Shown here: positions 7,879 through 18,150 of the stretch, piece by piece | How the letters are laid out: each line of letters begins with the position of its first letter | Numbering within the stretch: the first letter of the stretch is position 1 | NCBI GenBank assembly: GCA_902500785.1 | Contig: CABVRW010000006.1 | Coordinates: forward strand, 1-35,177 | Length of the DNA stretch: 35,177 nucleotides | Source of the DNA: an uncultured Nitrospira sp. | GTDB lineage: Bacteria; Nitrospirota; Nitrospiria; Nitrospirales; Nitrospiraceae | Direction: 5' to 3' | Notes under the pieces: model-generated | Seen by the model: the letters and a program-made list of their open reading frames with translations, nothing else | Databases searched by the model: none | What the model was told of the DNA's origin: nothing | Translations under genes and position numbers: made by a program

Positions 7879-8565
7879 ATGAAGATTTTCTCACTCATCA
7901 CGATTGTCATGGCAGCGGTACTCAGTCTGAGCGTATCCGGTTGTGGAAGCGGACCACGCGAGAAAAAGATCGAATTTGTCTACCTCGCGCTCGGTGCCAG
8001 TGACGCGACGGGGGTAGGGGCTACGCCGCTGACCGAGGGGTATGTGTTCCTGATCAAACAGGATCTGGACCGGCGGATGTCAGGAGTCTTCCTGATCAAT
8101 CTGGGGATACCGGGAGCCCGTATCGATCTGATCAAGGAGCAGGTGCGCCTGGCCAAGCAACTTGGTACCAAGGCTGATCTCGTGACGATTTGGACCGGGG
8201 CGAACGATCTCGTGCGCGGTGACGATCCGAAGACGTTTCGGCAGGATCTTCGATCTATTCTTCAAATGTTGCGAGACAACGTGTCGGACAAGATCGTGAT
8301 CGGCAATCTTCCCGATCTTCCCCGGCTGCCCCGTTTCCAGGCAGCTCCCGATCCTCGGGTGACGTCGGCACGGGTTACGGCGTATAACGACGCCATTGCG
8401 CAGGAGGCCCGCGATGTGGGGGCATCAGTCGTCGATCTCTTTGCGCAGCCGGTTCGCGAAGACCTTATTTTCGATGTGGATGGTTTTCATCCCAATGATG
8501 CCGGCCATCGAGAAATTGCCCGGCTGTTCTTGCAGGCGATCTTCACGAAACTCGGCGTGAGGTAG
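7879..8565 (+). CDS. SGNH/GDSL-type esterase, lipoprotein
   Basis: A 228-residue lipoprotein. The signal peptide MKIFSLITIVMAAVLSLSVSGC ends in a lipobox (VSG-C22), predicting diacylglyceryl attachment to the membrane. The mature domain carries all SGNH hydrolase blocks: nucleophile Ser41 in GASDATG (block I), the LGIPGARI glycine (block II), Asn109 in TGANDL (block III) and the Asp-His pair in DGFHPND (D201, H204; block V). The frame is open to 7786, but the ATG at 7879 has GGAGG upstream and begins the signal peptide. The substrate (lipid, acylated sugar or peptidoglycan ester) cannot be told. It is followed after 7 nt by a small conserved gene. Confidence 0.88.
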   Translation: MKIFSLITIVMAAVLSLSVSGCGSGPREKKIEFVYLALGASDATGVGATPLTEGYVFLIKQDLDRRMSGVFLINLGIPGARIDLIKEQVRLAKQLGTKADLVTIWTGANDLVRGDDPKTFRQDLRSILQMLRDNVSDKIVIGNLPDLPRLPRFQAAPDPRVTSARVTAYNDAIAQEARDVGASVVDLFAQPVREDLIFDVDGFHPNDAGHREIARLFLQAIFTKLGVR

Positions 8566-8572
8566 AGCCATC

Positions 8573-8884
8573 ATGGCACAGCATGCATATAAGACCCTGG
8601 CCGAAGCCGTGGAGGATCTCAAGAAGAGAGGTTTTATTGCAAACTTTGAGTTACTCAACCAGCAATTCAGGGCGGTCGATAGCGGTCGGGCGTTCACGGC
8701 CGATCAGTTGACGATCGTCGAGCACCACCGGTTCGAAGGCGCCAGCGATCCGGACGACATGTCGGTGTTGTATGCGATCGAAACTCAGGACGGCACTCGC
8801 GGGACCATTGCCGATGCGTTCGGTCCTTCAGCCAATCCGGAGCTTGGCCGGTTTCTCACACAGGTGACGATGCACGAAGCCTGA
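8573..8884 (+). CDS. Small conserved protein (phosphoribosylpyrophosphate synthetase-named family)
   Basis: A 103-residue cytosolic protein starting MAQHAYKTLAEAVEDLKKRGF, with a central FRAVDSGRAFTADQLTIVEHHRFEGASDPDDMSVLYAIE. It resembles roughly 100-residue proteins often labelled phosphoribosylpyrophosphate synthetase in databases. That name is almost certainly wrong, because a real PRPP synthetase is about three times longer and its PP-binding motif is absent. The pattern RFEG-SDP-D-YAI is the recognisable core. It starts 7 nt after the GDSL gene and is probably co-transcribed, and it ends convergent to kup. Confidence 0.7.
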   Translation: MAQHAYKTLAEAVEDLKKRGFIANFELLNQQFRAVDSGRAFTADQLTIVEHHRFEGASDPDDMSVLYAIETQDGTRGTIADAFGPSANPELGRFLTQVTMHEA

Positions 8885-8940
8885 TAGCGCGCTCTCCGCA
8901 CCCGACGAGTTCCCTCCGGATCTCCTCGGTTACCGAAGGG

Positions 8941-10824
8941 TCAAATCTCCAGTACTAGTCCGATTTCGACGACCTGGGCCGCCGGCAGATTGAAATACGA
9001 ACTGGCTCGCTGGGTATTCCGTGACATCACCACAAATAATTTTTCTCTCCAGATCGCCATCCCCGGCTTGGGGGTCGCCAAATAGGTAATCCTGCTCAGG
9101 AAAAACGTGGTCTCCTCGACCGGGATCACATGGCCATGGGCCGCGAGTTGACTGAGGACGCGCGGAATATTGGGTCTCTCCATGAATCCGCATCGCGCCA
9201 CCACTTGAAACAGATTCTCCTGGATGGTGTTGATCTCCAACAGGCCACTCGACGACACGAACGGCACATGCTCGGTGTGGACCGTGAGGAAGTAGACTTG
9301 CTCGTGAAGCGCTTTGTTATGTTTGACGGTTTGCAGCAGGGCCGGCGGGGTGATGTCCGGATACTGAGATAAAAAGACGGCACGCCCGGAGGTTCTGCAC
9401 TCGATTTTCGATAAGACCTCGTTGACGAATTGACGCAGGGGGGGGAATCGAACCCGCAGGTGGTCGGCCACAATGGCACGGCCTCGCGCCCAAGTACTCA
9501 TCACGGTGAAGATAGCCGCGCCTAAAAGCAGCGGAAACCAGCCGCCATGCGGAATCTTTTGAGCATTCGCGAGAAAAAAGGCGAGGTCGATGAAAAGGAA
9601 CCCCCCCACCGCTGCGGCTGCCAGCAGAGGATTCCACCCCCAGTGGGTCTGGACCACGCGGAACATGAGCAAGGTGGTGATCACCATGGAGCCTGAGACG
9701 GCGATGCCATAGGCGGCGGCGAGGTTGCTGGACGATTCGAACGAAAGGATCAGACCGACGGTTCCGACGAACATCGCCCAATTCAGCACGCCAAAGTAGA
9801 TTTGACCATGTTGCTCGGCCGAGGTGTGGGTGATCCGCAGCGGCGGAAGGTAGCCCAGTTGTACGGCTTGCAAGGTCAGGGCGAAGGCTCCGGACAGCAT
9901 GGCTTGCGACGCAATCACTGTGGCCAGGGTCGCCAGGGCGATCAGCGGATAGAGCATCCACTCCGGGGCCAAATGGTAAAAGGGGTTGGAGAGCGCAGCC
10001 GGGTTTCGCATCAAGAGCGCGCCCTGACCGAAATATTGAAGTAAGAGGGCGGGCAAGGTGACCGCAAACCAGCCAAGCTGTATTGGTCGGCGGCCAAAAT
10101 GGCCCATGTCGGCATAGAGCGCTTCCGCCCCGGTGAGCACTAGAAAGACACTGCCCAGCACCAGAAAACCGATCCCCGCATGGTGAATGAGAAACTCGAT
10201 CCCATACCACGGATTCGCGGCGATCAACACCTTGGGTGTCTGGATCAGACTATACAGTCCGAGAAGGGCCATCGTGGCAAACCAGACCAACATGATGGGA
10301 CCGAAGATACTCCCGATCGTTCCGGACCCACGGCGTTGGATGACGAACAGCAGCGCGACCAGCGCGACGGTAATGGGAAGGATGTAGGGCGTGAAGACAT
10401 CCGTGGCCAGCGTCAGCCCCTCGACCGCGCTGAGGACGGAAATGGCCGGCGTAATGATGCCATCGCTATAGAGAAAGGCGACGCCGATCAAGCCGAGGCT
10501 GACCACTAGGCTCAGCCCTTTTCGCAGGCTCACCGGGTGCGATCGTTGGCTGAGCGCCATCAGAGCCAGCATGCCCCCCTGGCCTTCATTATCGGCCTTC
10601 ATCACAAACAGCAGATACTTCACCGTCACGACCAGCACAAGCGACCACACGATCATGGACAAAATGCCCAACACGTTGTCCGGAGTGACTGCCAGCCCGT
10701 GCGAGTCATGAAAACATTCGCGCAGCGCATACAGCGGACTTGTCCCGATGTCTCCATAGACTACTCCCATCGCGGCGACGGCTAAGGGTATTGGGGCAGG
10801 TGGATTGTTCGGATGTTTCGGCAT
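8941..10824 (-). CDS. kup: Kup-type potassium uptake protein
   Basis: A 627-residue member of the KUP/HAK/KT family, a proton-coupled K+ importer of the inner membrane. It opens with PLAVAAMGVVYGDIGTSPLYALRECF, the family's hallmark first helix, followed by about twelve hydrophobic segments up to about residue 440 (including YSDGIITPAISVLSAVEGL and GAEALYADMGHFGRRPI). A cytoplasmic tail contains AVFLS and a C-terminal stretch ending with VVEIGLVLEI. The length is normal. There is no clear ribosome binding site before the ATG; a TATAGT box at 10884-10889 (minus strand) could be a -10 element. It is transcribed divergently from tex. Confidence 0.95.
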   Translation of the reverse strand: MPKHPNNPPAPIPLAVAAMGVVYGDIGTSPLYALRECFHDSHGLAVTPDNVLGILSMIVWSLVLVVTVKYLLFVMKADNEGQGGMLALMALSQRSHPVSLRKGLSLVVSLGLIGVAFLYSDGIITPAISVLSAVEGLTLATDVFTPYILPITVALVALLFVIQRRGSGTIGSIFGPIMLVWFATMALLGLYSLIQTPKVLIAANPWYGIEFLIHHAGIGFLVLGSVFLVLTGAEALYADMGHFGRRPIQLGWFAVTLPALLLQYFGQGALLMRNPAALSNPFYHLAPEWMLYPLIALATLATVIASQAMLSGAFALTLQAVQLGYLPPLRITHTSAEQHGQIYFGVLNWAMFVGTVGLILSFESSSNLAAAYGIAVSGSMVITTLLMFRVVQTHWGWNPLLAAAAVGGFLFIDLAFFLANAQKIPHGGWFPLLLGAAIFTVMSTWARGRAIVADHLRVRFPPLRQFVNEVLSKIECRTSGRAVFLSQYPDITPPALLQTVKHNKALHEQVYFLTVHTEHVPFVSSSGLLEINTIQENLFQVVARCGFMERPNIPRVLSQLAAHGHVIPVEETTFFLSRITYLATPKPGMAIWREKLFVVMSRNTQRASSYFNLPAAQVVEIGLVLEI

Positions 10825-11163
10825 GAATGAGCCGTCGGGGGTCGATGGTCGGTTCGCAATGGTGACGCCCTGCGGCGAGTCGCACTATAGCATTTCTGAT
10901 GGGAGGATACGGAAGCGAATCCCGAGGAATCGTCGTCTGTGTGATGTCGTCCCAAATGAAGAGGGATGGTGGCGCGTATTCCGCCTGGAAGTTACACGAC
11001 TCTTCTGCTAGATTCCCGGTCGGCCATTGCACACAATCATCAACGCCGGCGGACGTTTTTTGCATCCTGCTGGACCGCCGAGTTCATTTGTCAAGAAAGC
11101 CCATGACACCGGACGGATGGATGTCGGTCGCGCATTGCTTTCGGAAAGCCTGATACCGGACAC
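10825..11163. other. Divergent kup/tex intergenic region
   Basis: 339 nt between two divergent genes. On the minus strand a TATAGT box (10884-10889) lies about 60 nt before kup but lacks a good -35. I saw no recognisable riboswitch, in particular no ydaO-type structure, and no strong inverted repeat. Short open frames across it have no ribosome binding sites. Confidence 0.5.
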
Positions 11164-13584
11164 ATGACTTCTTCAACGACGCAGACGATTTCAGCCGCGG
11201 CACAGCAGAAGATTGTCGATCTCATCGCCAACGAGCTTGGTGTGACGCCTCCACAGATCGCGGCGGCGGTGACGCTGCTGGACGGGGGAGCGACGGTGCC
11301 CTTCATTGCGCGGTATCGCAAGGAGGCGACCAATAATCTGGACGACACGCACCTGCGCTCTTTGGAAGAGCGGCTCCTCTATTTGCGCGAATTGGAAGAG
11401 CGGCGGCAGACGATCCTGGCGTCCATTGAAGAACAGGGCAAATTAACGGACGCGCTGCGCCGGGCGGTGGAACAGGCTGCGACGAAACAGGCTGTGGAAG
11501 ATATTTATTTGCCGTTCAAGCCCAAACGTCGCACCAAGGCGCAGATTGCGCGAGAGGCTGGGTTGGAGCCGTTGGCGAATGCACTCTTTGCCGATCCGAC
11601 GCTCGATCCGGAGCAGGAGGCCGTCAAGTATGTGAAGGTCGTGCCGGCGGCCGAGGGTGTGGAGGCTATCAATGTCCCCGACGCGAAGGCTGCGCTCGAA
11701 GGGGCGCGCGATATTCTAGTCGAACGGTTTGCCGAAACCGCCGACCTGCTCGCGACCCTGCGCGCAAAATTATGGAATGAGGGCATTGTGACCTCCACGG
11801 TCATGCCCGGCAAAGAAACGGCGGAAGAAGAGAAATTCCGCGACTACTATGCCTATTCGGAGACCATCCGCACGATTCCTTCGCATCGCGCCCTCGCGAT
11901 GTTTCGCGGCCGCACACTCGGTGTGTTGAAGCTCGACCTCGGCCTAGGCGAGCGCCTTGACGCTCAGGTGCCACATCCCTGTGCCGCCTTGATCGCCGCC
12001 CATTTCGGCATCGAACATCGCGGTCGCCGGGCCGATAAATGGCTGACCGATGCCTGCTACTGGGCCTGGCGCGTGAAGATGCATCTGCATCTGAGCACGG
12101 AGTTGCTGTTGCAGGTGCGTGAAGCGGCGGAAGCCGAGGCGATCAAGATTTTCGGACGAAACCTCCATGAACTTCTGCTGGCGGCGCCTGCCGGTCCAAA
12201 AGCCGTGCTCGGACTCGATCCCGGCATCCGAACCGGCTGCAAAGTGGCGGTCGTGGACGCAACCGGAAAATTGCTCGAAACGGCGACGATCTACCCGCAT
12301 CAACCCCGCAATGATTGGCAAGGGTCGTTGGCGACGATCATCAACCTGGTGCTCCGGCACGGTGTCGAATTGATCTCGATCGGCAACGGCACCGCCAGCC
12401 GCGAGACCGATAAGTTGGCCGCGGAAGTGGTGAAACAGGTCGCGGCGAAGAAACTCGACCATACACTGACGAAAATCGTGGTGAGCGAAGCCGGCGCGTC
12501 GGTCTATTCGGCCTCGGCCTTTGCCGCCGCCGAGTTTCCCGCGTTGGACGTGAGTCTGCGCGGCGCCGTGTCCATCGCCAGGCGGTTGCAAGATCCGTTG
12601 GCCGAGTTGGTCAAGATCGATCCCAAGTCGATCGGGGTTGGTCAATACCAGCACGATGTCAATCAGCGGGCCCTGGCGCGTTCGCTCGACGCTACCGTCG
12701 AAGATTGCGTCAATGCGGTGGGCGTGGACGTGAATACCGCCTCGGCTCCGCTATTGGCCCGCGTGTCAGGATTGAATCGCGTGTTGGCTCAGCACATCGT
12801 GGAGTACCGTGACAGTCACGGGCGATTCCGGAATCGGCATGTGATCCTCAAGGTGCCGCGTCTGGGCGAGAAGACCTTCGAGCAGGCGGCCGGCTTCCTG
12901 CGGATCAACGACGGCGACAATCCCTTGGATCGCTCCGCCGTGCACCCGGAAGCCTATCCGGTGGTCGAGCGGATGTTGGCGCGGTTGAATAAAGGAATTG
13001 CGGAGGTTATGGGCAAGCCTGCCGCGCTGAAGGAACTCTCCCCGGCGGAATTCACCGACGAGACGTTCGGTTTGCCGACGGTGCGGGATATCCTCACGGA
13101 GTTGGAGAAACCAGGCCGTGATCCGCGGCCTGAATTCAAGACGGCCACCTTCCGCGACGGAGTCGAGTCCCTCGCCGACTTACAGCCTGGTATGGTCCTG
13201 GAGGGGGTGGTGACCAATGTCGCCGCCTTCGGCGCTTTCGTCGATATCGGGGTCCATCAGGACGGCCTCGTGCACGTCTCGGCGTTGGCGAATAAGTTCG
13301 TCAAAGATCCGCATGAAGTCGTGAAGCCGGGCCAGATCGTCAAGGTAAAGGTGCTGGCCGTCGATGTGCCGCGACAGCGAATTTCACTGACCATGCGTCT
13401 GGAGGATGCGCCGGGTAACACGTCTTCCGTGCGGGGGCCTTCGGCAGAGATGAGTACGGGGGCGCGGGGTGGGCAGGAACGGCGTCCGGCCGCGCCGTCG
13501 CACGAGTTGGATCGGCGCCCCGCACCCGTCGGTACGATGGCGATGGCATTGGCTCTGGCGCGGGCCAAGCAGAAGCCATCGTGA
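11164..13584 (+). CDS. tex: Tex family RNA-binding transcription accessory protein
   Basis: An 806-residue cytoplasmic protein with the full Tex layout: N-terminal helical domain (about 10-190, with [21 protein letters not shown]), YqgF-like RNase H fold (about 345-450, [18 protein letters not shown]), helix-hairpin-helix region (about 495-570, [11 protein letters not shown] and [17 protein letters not shown]) and a C-terminal S1 RNA-binding domain (about 675-745, [21 protein letters not shown]). The tail after S1 is Pro/Arg/Ala rich and probably disordered. Tex binds nucleic acid and influences transcription and translation. The ATG lacks a strong ribosome binding site, but the family start fits. 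A short hairpin follows at 13593-13611. Confidence 0.95.
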   Translation: MTSSTTQTISAAAQQKIVDLIANELGVTPPQIAAAVTLLDGGATVPFIARYRKEATNNLDDTHLRSLEERLLYLRELEERRQTILASIEEQGKLTDALRRAVEQAATKQAVEDIYLPFKPKRRTKAQIAREAGLEPLANALFADPTLDPEQEAVKYVKVVPAAEGVEAINVPDAKAALEGARDILVERFAETADLLATLRAKLWNEGIVTSTVMPGKETAEEEKFRDYYAYSETIRTIPSHRALAMFRGRTLGVLKLDLGLGERLDAQVPHPCAALIAAHFGIEHRGRRADKWLTDACYWAWRVKMHLHLSTELLLQVREAAEAEAIKIFGRNLHELLLAAPAGPKAVLGLDPGIRTGCKVAVVDATGKLLETATIYPHQPRNDWQGSLATIINLVLRHGVELISIGNGTASRETDKLAAEVVKQVAAKKLDHTLTKIVVSEAGASVYSASAFAAAEFPALDVSLRGAVSIARRLQDPLAELVKIDPKSIGVGQYQHDVNQRALARSLDATVEDCVNAVGVDVNTASAPLLARVSGLNRVLAQHIVEYRDSHGRFRNRHVILKVPRLGEKTFEQAAGFLRINDGDNPLDRSAVHPEAYPVVERMLARLNKGIAEVMGKPAALKELSPAEFTDETFGLPTVRDILTELEKPGRDPRPEFKTATFRDGVESLADLQPGMVLEGVVTNVAAFGAFVDIGVHQDGLVHVSALANKFVKDPHEVVKPGQIVKVKVLAVDVPRQRISLTMRLEDAPGNTSSVRGPSAEMSTGARGGQERRPAAPSHELDRRPAPVGTMAMALALARAKQKPS

Positions 13585-13897
13585 TGGAGTTCAGCCGGAC
13601 CGAGTCCGGCTATGCATGAACCCTTGCTCCATCGTCCGATCCTCTCGGCCTTGCCAGGCGATGGTCGCTCAACACGAGTCCGATGCGATGACCGAATAGC
13701 TCTCAACCCGTTTTCCCGTCTTTGTTCCGAACCGCGGCTCGTCATTGCTGATACGGACAATCTTCACCCAGAACGGCCTGGACGAACCTCCTGTTCTCGT
13801 ACTGTTTCGTAGAGATCTGTCCTGCCACCTTTCATGTGTCCAGGTAGAAGTTCCACGGCGCACACACTGTGGGATCGACCTGATCCTGAGGGTAGGG
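13585..13897. other. Convergent tex/dnaE2 intergenic region
   Basis: 313 nt between converging genes. Apart from the hairpin at 13593-13611, nothing could be supported: the open frames here are short, lack ribosome binding sites and have unlikely composition. Confidence 0.5.
13593..13611. terminator. Hairpin downstream of tex
   Basis: AGCCGGAC, CGA, GTCCGGCT: 8-bp perfect stem with a 3-nt loop, 9 nt after the tex stop. There is no T-run. It lies between the convergent tex and dnaE2 genes and may slow transcription from either side. Confidence 0.4.
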
Positions 13898-16800
13898 TTA
13901 CTGAATCGCCTTCTCAATAGGCTCACACTGGGACACATCATCCCGAGACGCCAGGAGCCGAAGTTCGTGGACCGTCAGCGTCACGGCCGAGAACTGCATC
14001 TCAACCCGTCCCGTCACCACATAGGCGTGGTTGGTCGCCAACAGATGACAGTATCGGCGGTAGGTGGCCGGAAACAGCGTGGCGTCGTAGAGGCCAGTCT
14101 GGTCTTCCAAGGTGAGAAACTCCATCGGCTCGCCGTTCTTCGTTGAGACGATCTTCTCCGTCACGAGCCAGCCGATTACGGTCACCTGCTTTCCAACGTG
14201 CTGCGGTAAGTCTTTGGCCGCGATATGCGGGGTGCGATCGACGGCTTCCTGAAAGCGATCCAGTGGGTGACAGCTTAGGGGAAAACCGAACATGGCCAGC
14301 TCATGGGCGAGCTTCCGCTCCCACGCATATTCCGGTGGAATGGGCAGATATCCTGACGGCGTCGCCGCCTGTGACGCGAACAGGCGCCAGAGCAACGCAG
14401 GGCGCGTCAGTTCTCCGGCGATTGAATCAAAGCACCCCGCCTTGATGAGCAGGGTTGCCTGGGAGATCTCCGGTTGTACTCGATCGAGCCAGTCCTGCAG
14501 CGACCCGTACGGGCCGTTTGCCTGTCGTTCGGTAACAACCCGCCTGGCGAAATCTTCCTGCAGCGATTTAATTTGCATGAATCCGACTCGAACGAGCGCA
14601 CCCGATCCCGTGTAGGCCCACTGACTCGCGTTGATATCGGGAGGCTGGATCGTTAGCCCCATCCTTCTCCCTTCAGAGAGATAGGCGAATGTGGAATAGT
14701 AGCCTCCTTGGTTGCTGACAACGGCAGCGATGAACTCTGCGGGATAATGAGCTCTCAGGTATGCGGACTTGAAGCTCACCTGCGCGTAGCTCGCGCTGTG
14801 AGGCTTGCAGAAGCTGTAGCCGGCGAAGCTCATGATCATGGCCCAGATCTGATCGATAGTGGCTCGAGGGACGCCCCGTACGGCGGCACCGGCGTAGAAC
14901 TGCCGCTGGTAATCTCGCAGCTGGCGCTCCTTGTGCTTCTTACTCAAGACCTTCCGGAGTTGATCACCGTCGGCTACCGAAAATCCGCCGAGAGCGACGG
15001 CCACCTTCATGACATCTTCTTGGTAGACCATGATCCCGTGAGTCTCCGCGAGTGCCTCGTCCAGCAGGGGATGCAGCGAGGAGTAGCGGCGTCCATGGGC
15101 GCGCCGGATGAATTCGTCGGCCAACACATTCGCCGCAGGTCGGATGATGGAGGAGACCACCACAAGATAGTCGAATACATCGGCCTGTGCGCGTTGGGTT
15201 CGCGGCATTCCACCCCAGAGTTTCGTGAGGAGCAACCGGGTGGCGGGCGACTCGACATAGAAACAGCCCATTGTGTCGCCTCGCCGGATCAACTCATTGG
15301 TGGCGGCATCGCCCATTGGGTCCCAGGTAGCATAGTCGATGGCTCGACCGGTATTCCGTGTGATGGCAGCCAGCGCGTCTCTGATCACTGCCAGAGACCG
15401 ATTGCCCAACAGATCGATTTTGACGAGTCCCGCGTCTTCGGTCTGATCCTTCTCCCACTGAATGACGGGTAAGCCGGAAGCCGAGATCTCGACCGGCACA
15501 TACCAGCGGATGTCGTCCGGAACCAGAACCACACCACCCGGATGCACGCTCAGATTGCGAACATGCCCTTGTAATTGTGCCGACCAGAACAGGATTTCCG
15601 GCCAAGGGGCGCTGAGCCGCAGCGTCCGGCAGACCTGCTCGCTCCAGGTCTTCGCGCTGAGTCCCGGTGTCACCTCAACGAAGTCAGCCCGTCGATGGAA
15701 CAGTGCGAGCGCCTTGCCGATCTCTCCCGCCGGCATCCCATAGACCTTGGCGATCTCGCGCATAGCCGCTCGCGGAGCCAGGGTATTCTGATTCGCCACC
15801 ATGGCGGCACGCCCACGACCATAGCGCATGAAGACCCAGTCCAAAATGTGAGGACGTTCATCCCAGGGAAAGTCGATGTCGATGTCGGGCGGATCATGCC
15901 GGCCGGGATTGAGAAAGCGCTCGAACAGGAGATGGTATCGAATGGGATCGACATGGGTGATCCCGAGACAATAAGACACGATTGAGGCAGCGGCGGAACC
16001 TCGGCCACACGTTCGTGGGGCCTGCCGAACGATTTCCTCCACGATCAGGAAGTAGTGGGCATACCCTTTGTCCCGAATGACCGTTAACTCTTTGTTGAGC
16101 CGCTGGGCCACCTGCTCAGACAACGTGCCATAGCGCCACCTCGCGCCGGTATAGGCCTTGGCTCGTAACATCTCGTACGCATCGCCGGTCGAAAGTTGGC
16201 GGAATGCGGGAAAGATCGTCTCCTTGAAGTCCCAGTCGGTATGACACTGTGCGGCAATCCGACCGGTGTTGGTGAGCGCTTCGGGAAGATGAGGAAAATG
16301 ACGGGCCACGGATGCTTCCGGCATGAGCCAATGCGAAGGCAGACAACAGTCCTCCTCTCGGAGTCGAGACCATGTCGTATTCTTCGCAATGGCTCGCAGC
16401 AGCCGATGCGCCTGATAGTCAGACGGCTGGAGAAATGACGCCCGTGTCGTTGCCACAGGGGGAAGTCCCAGCCGTCGGCTAACCGTCACCGCCTCGCGCA
16501 TCATGGGGCCTGGCGTCAGTTCGACATAGAGATCATCCGGTGTATCCTGGCTCCAGGCTGCAAGTGCAGGGCGGTCGTCGGAGAGAATGATGAGTCCGGT
16601 ACGATGGCGGGCAACCGCTGTGATGAAGTCGAATGACTGGTCACTGTGTCGAGCGGATAGAACGCTACAGAGGTTCGCATACCCCGTCAGCGTCTTGGCC
16701 AGGAGCACCGCACGGTGTTCTCCATGGACCAGGTCAGCCCCCAGGATCGGCTTCAATCCCATCTGCCGTGCGACGTCGAGGAAACGAATGGCGCCATATA

Positions 16801-16939
16801 GTCCATTCGTGTCCGTAAGGGCAACAGCCGCATGCCCTTGTGCGTGGACGGCCCGGCAGAGCGTCTCCAGTGTCGGCACGCCGAACATCGGCGAATAGGA
16901 CGAATGGGTGTGTAAGTGCGTGAATGAGGAGGCGCTCAA
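13898..16939 (-). CDS. dnaE2: Error-prone DNA polymerase DnaE2
   Basis: A 1013-residue C-family polymerase, shorter than replicative DnaE1 as expected for DnaE2. The N-terminal PHP domain begins FTHLHTHSSYSPMFGV. The palm has CGRGSAAASIVSYCLGITHVDPI (about residue 313) and the catalytic aspartate motif PDIDIDF (about 352). Later come the KPHSASYAQVSF segment and a C-terminal OB fold (about 925-995, VTVIGWLVTEKIVSTKNGEP). The enzyme does translesion synthesis during the SOS response together with ImuB. The start codon is TTG (16937-16939), overlapping the imuB stop as TTGA, with GGAG close upstream, which points to translational coupling. Confidence 0.95.
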   Translation of the reverse strand: MSASSFTHLHTHSSYSPMFGVPTLETLCRAVHAQGHAAVALTDTNGLYGAIRFLDVARQMGLKPILGADLVHGEHRAVLLAKTLTGYANLCSVLSARHSDQSFDFITAVARHRTGLIILSDDRPALAAWSQDTPDDLYVELTPGPMMREAVTVSRRLGLPPVATTRASFLQPSDYQAHRLLRAIAKNTTWSRLREEDCCLPSHWLMPEASVARHFPHLPEALTNTGRIAAQCHTDWDFKETIFPAFRQLSTGDAYEMLRAKAYTGARWRYGTLSEQVAQRLNKELTVIRDKGYAHYFLIVEEIVRQAPRTCGRGSAAASIVSYCLGITHVDPIRYHLLFERFLNPGRHDPPDIDIDFPWDERPHILDWVFMRYGRGRAAMVANQNTLAPRAAMREIAKVYGMPAGEIGKALALFHRRADFVEVTPGLSAKTWSEQVCRTLRLSAPWPEILFWSAQLQGHVRNLSVHPGGVVLVPDDIRWYVPVEISASGLPVIQWEKDQTEDAGLVKIDLLGNRSLAVIRDALAAITRNTGRAIDYATWDPMGDAATNELIRRGDTMGCFYVESPATRLLLTKLWGGMPRTQRAQADVFDYLVVVSSIIRPAANVLADEFIRRAHGRRYSSLHPLLDEALAETHGIMVYQEDVMKVAVALGGFSVADGDQLRKVLSKKHKERQLRDYQRQFYAGAAVRGVPRATIDQIWAMIMSFAGYSFCKPHSASYAQVSFKSAYLRAHYPAEFIAAVVSNQGGYYSTFAYLSEGRRMGLTIQPPDINASQWAYTGSGALVRVGFMQIKSLQEDFARRVVTERQANGPYGSLQDWLDRVQPEISQATLLIKAGCFDSIAGELTRPALLWRLFASQAATPSGYLPIPPEYAWERKLAHELAMFGFPLSCHPLDRFQEAVDRTPHIAAKDLPQHVGKQVTVIGWLVTEKIVSTKNGEPMEFLTLEDQTGLYDATLFPATYRRYCHLLATNHAYVVTGRVEMQFSAVTLTVHELRLLASRDDVSQCEPIEKAIQ

Positions 16940-18120
16940 TGACTCCTCCCATAGCGGATCGCCCGCTCGCCGAACCGCGCATGGAGTGTGTCGAGGGCCA
17001 TGGCGAGATTTTTGGCCCGCTCCTGCCGTCGTTGATGCTCAAGTGGCTGGTCATTGAAGAGGGAGCCCTGCTCGGCGTAGGCCGTCAGTCCCGTCAGGCA
17101 CAGTGTCATCCGGCGAAGCCGAATTCGGCGGCGAAAACATCGCTGGAAGAGCGAGGAGAGCAGGGGGGAGAGATCGGTTTCCCAGCAAGTCTCGGGTTGA
17201 ATGCGGTCCTGTTTCACAACTTCGACCTGATCGCTGTAGCAGATCGTGAGTGACAGGCGGCTGCACACTCGTCGCTGGCTGCGCAACGTACGACAGAGCC
17301 GTTGCAAGATATCTTGCAGGCGCCCCCAGAGTGTCGTGTCATCAATCTCATCCGGCTCAATGACGACGGTTTCTTCCAGCCCTGGCTGACCCGTCGGAGG
17401 GAGCACAGGGACATGATCGATCCCCTGAGCCCAGCGAGACAATTGTCGGGCATAGTCACCGAGGACGAGTGCCAAGGCATCGATCGGGCTCCCGGCAATG
17501 TCGCCCAAGGTCAGAAGATTCAGATCGTCAAGCCGATTCAGTATGGGGCGCATGCAGGGCCGATGGAGTCCGAGGAGAACGCGGACAGGCAGCGGCGACA
17601 TGAACATCTGTTCTGACCCTGGCCGGACATCGTAGAGCTCGGAAGGACCCACCAGATTCGCGGCGGTCTGTGCCACGAGTTTGTTGCTTCCGACACCCGC
17701 TGTGCCCTCTAACTGATAGTGGGTCAAGACGTCCCGCTGTATGTTGGCTGCGACGTCATAAGCCGGGCCAAAGATTTTGGCCGTGCCGGTCATATCCATC
17801 AGGAATGAGCCTGGTTGTGATGGTTCCCAGACAGGGGCATAGCGTGTCACGACGGAGCGCAGCGATTGATCTGCGCGCTGCACCCGAGTCTGGTTGGACG
17901 GAAGGACGTGGAGAGGAGGACACCATCGCCTGGCTTGCTCGATCGGCATGCCGACGAACAGGCCATCTTGCTCCGCCTCAAACGAGACTTCTCGGAGCAG
18001 TGCACGAGGGGTGATGAGCGGAGCGATCGCGAGCGGACGAGTCCTGAGCGTCGGATCGTGCAAGCGCGCGACCGCAATCTCAAACGACGGAACAGCAAAG
18101 CAGACGATCTGACGATCCAT
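16936..18120 (-). CDS. imuB: ImuB, catalytically dead Y-family polymerase-like protein
   Basis: A 394-residue Y-family-like protein. Where active Y-family enzymes have the first metal-binding Asp, this one has Ala (IVCFAVPSFEIAV, A9). The later Asp-Glu pair is Asp-Met (LMDMTG, D109-M110). Loss of catalytic residues is characteristic of ImuB, which bridges DnaE2 to the sliding clamp. A clamp-binding-type peptide QGSLF sits at residues 351-355. The helix-hairpin-helix zone is around LDDLNLLTLGDIAGSP. The gene lies 30 nt after the S24 repressor gene and overlaps dnaE2 by 4 nt. No ImuA (RecA-like partner) gene is present next to it. Confidence 0.88.
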   Translation of the reverse strand: MDRQIVCFAVPSFEIAVARLHDPTLRTRPLAIAPLITPRALLREVSFEAEQDGLFVGMPIEQARRWCPPLHVLPSNQTRVQRADQSLRSVVTRYAPVWEPSQPGSFLMDMTGTAKIFGPAYDVAANIQRDVLTHYQLEGTAGVGSNKLVAQTAANLVGPSELYDVRPGSEQMFMSPLPVRVLLGLHRPCMRPILNRLDDLNLLTLGDIAGSPIDALALVLGDYARQLSRWAQGIDHVPVLPPTGQPGLEETVVIEPDEIDDTTLWGRLQDILQRLCRTLRSQRRVCSRLSLTICYSDQVEVVKQDRIQPETCWETDLSPLLSSLFQRCFRRRIRLRRMTLCLTGLTAYAEQGSLFNDQPLEHQRRQERAKNLAMALDTLHARFGERAIRYGRSH

Positions 18121-18150
18121 GAAGGGGGCTCAGCGCGGGGGATGGCCTAC

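Noticed and set aside
9317-10210. 297-codon minus-strand ORF inside kup in another frame
   Set aside because: Alternate-frame shadow; kup has clear family motifs throughout.
10825-11163. c-di-AMP (ydaO-type) riboswitch upstream of kup
   Set aside because: No matching conserved segments or strong pairing seen in the leader.
14708-15472. 254-codon plus-strand ORF inside dnaE2
   Set aside because: Antisense shadow of a well-supported gene; no ribosome binding site.
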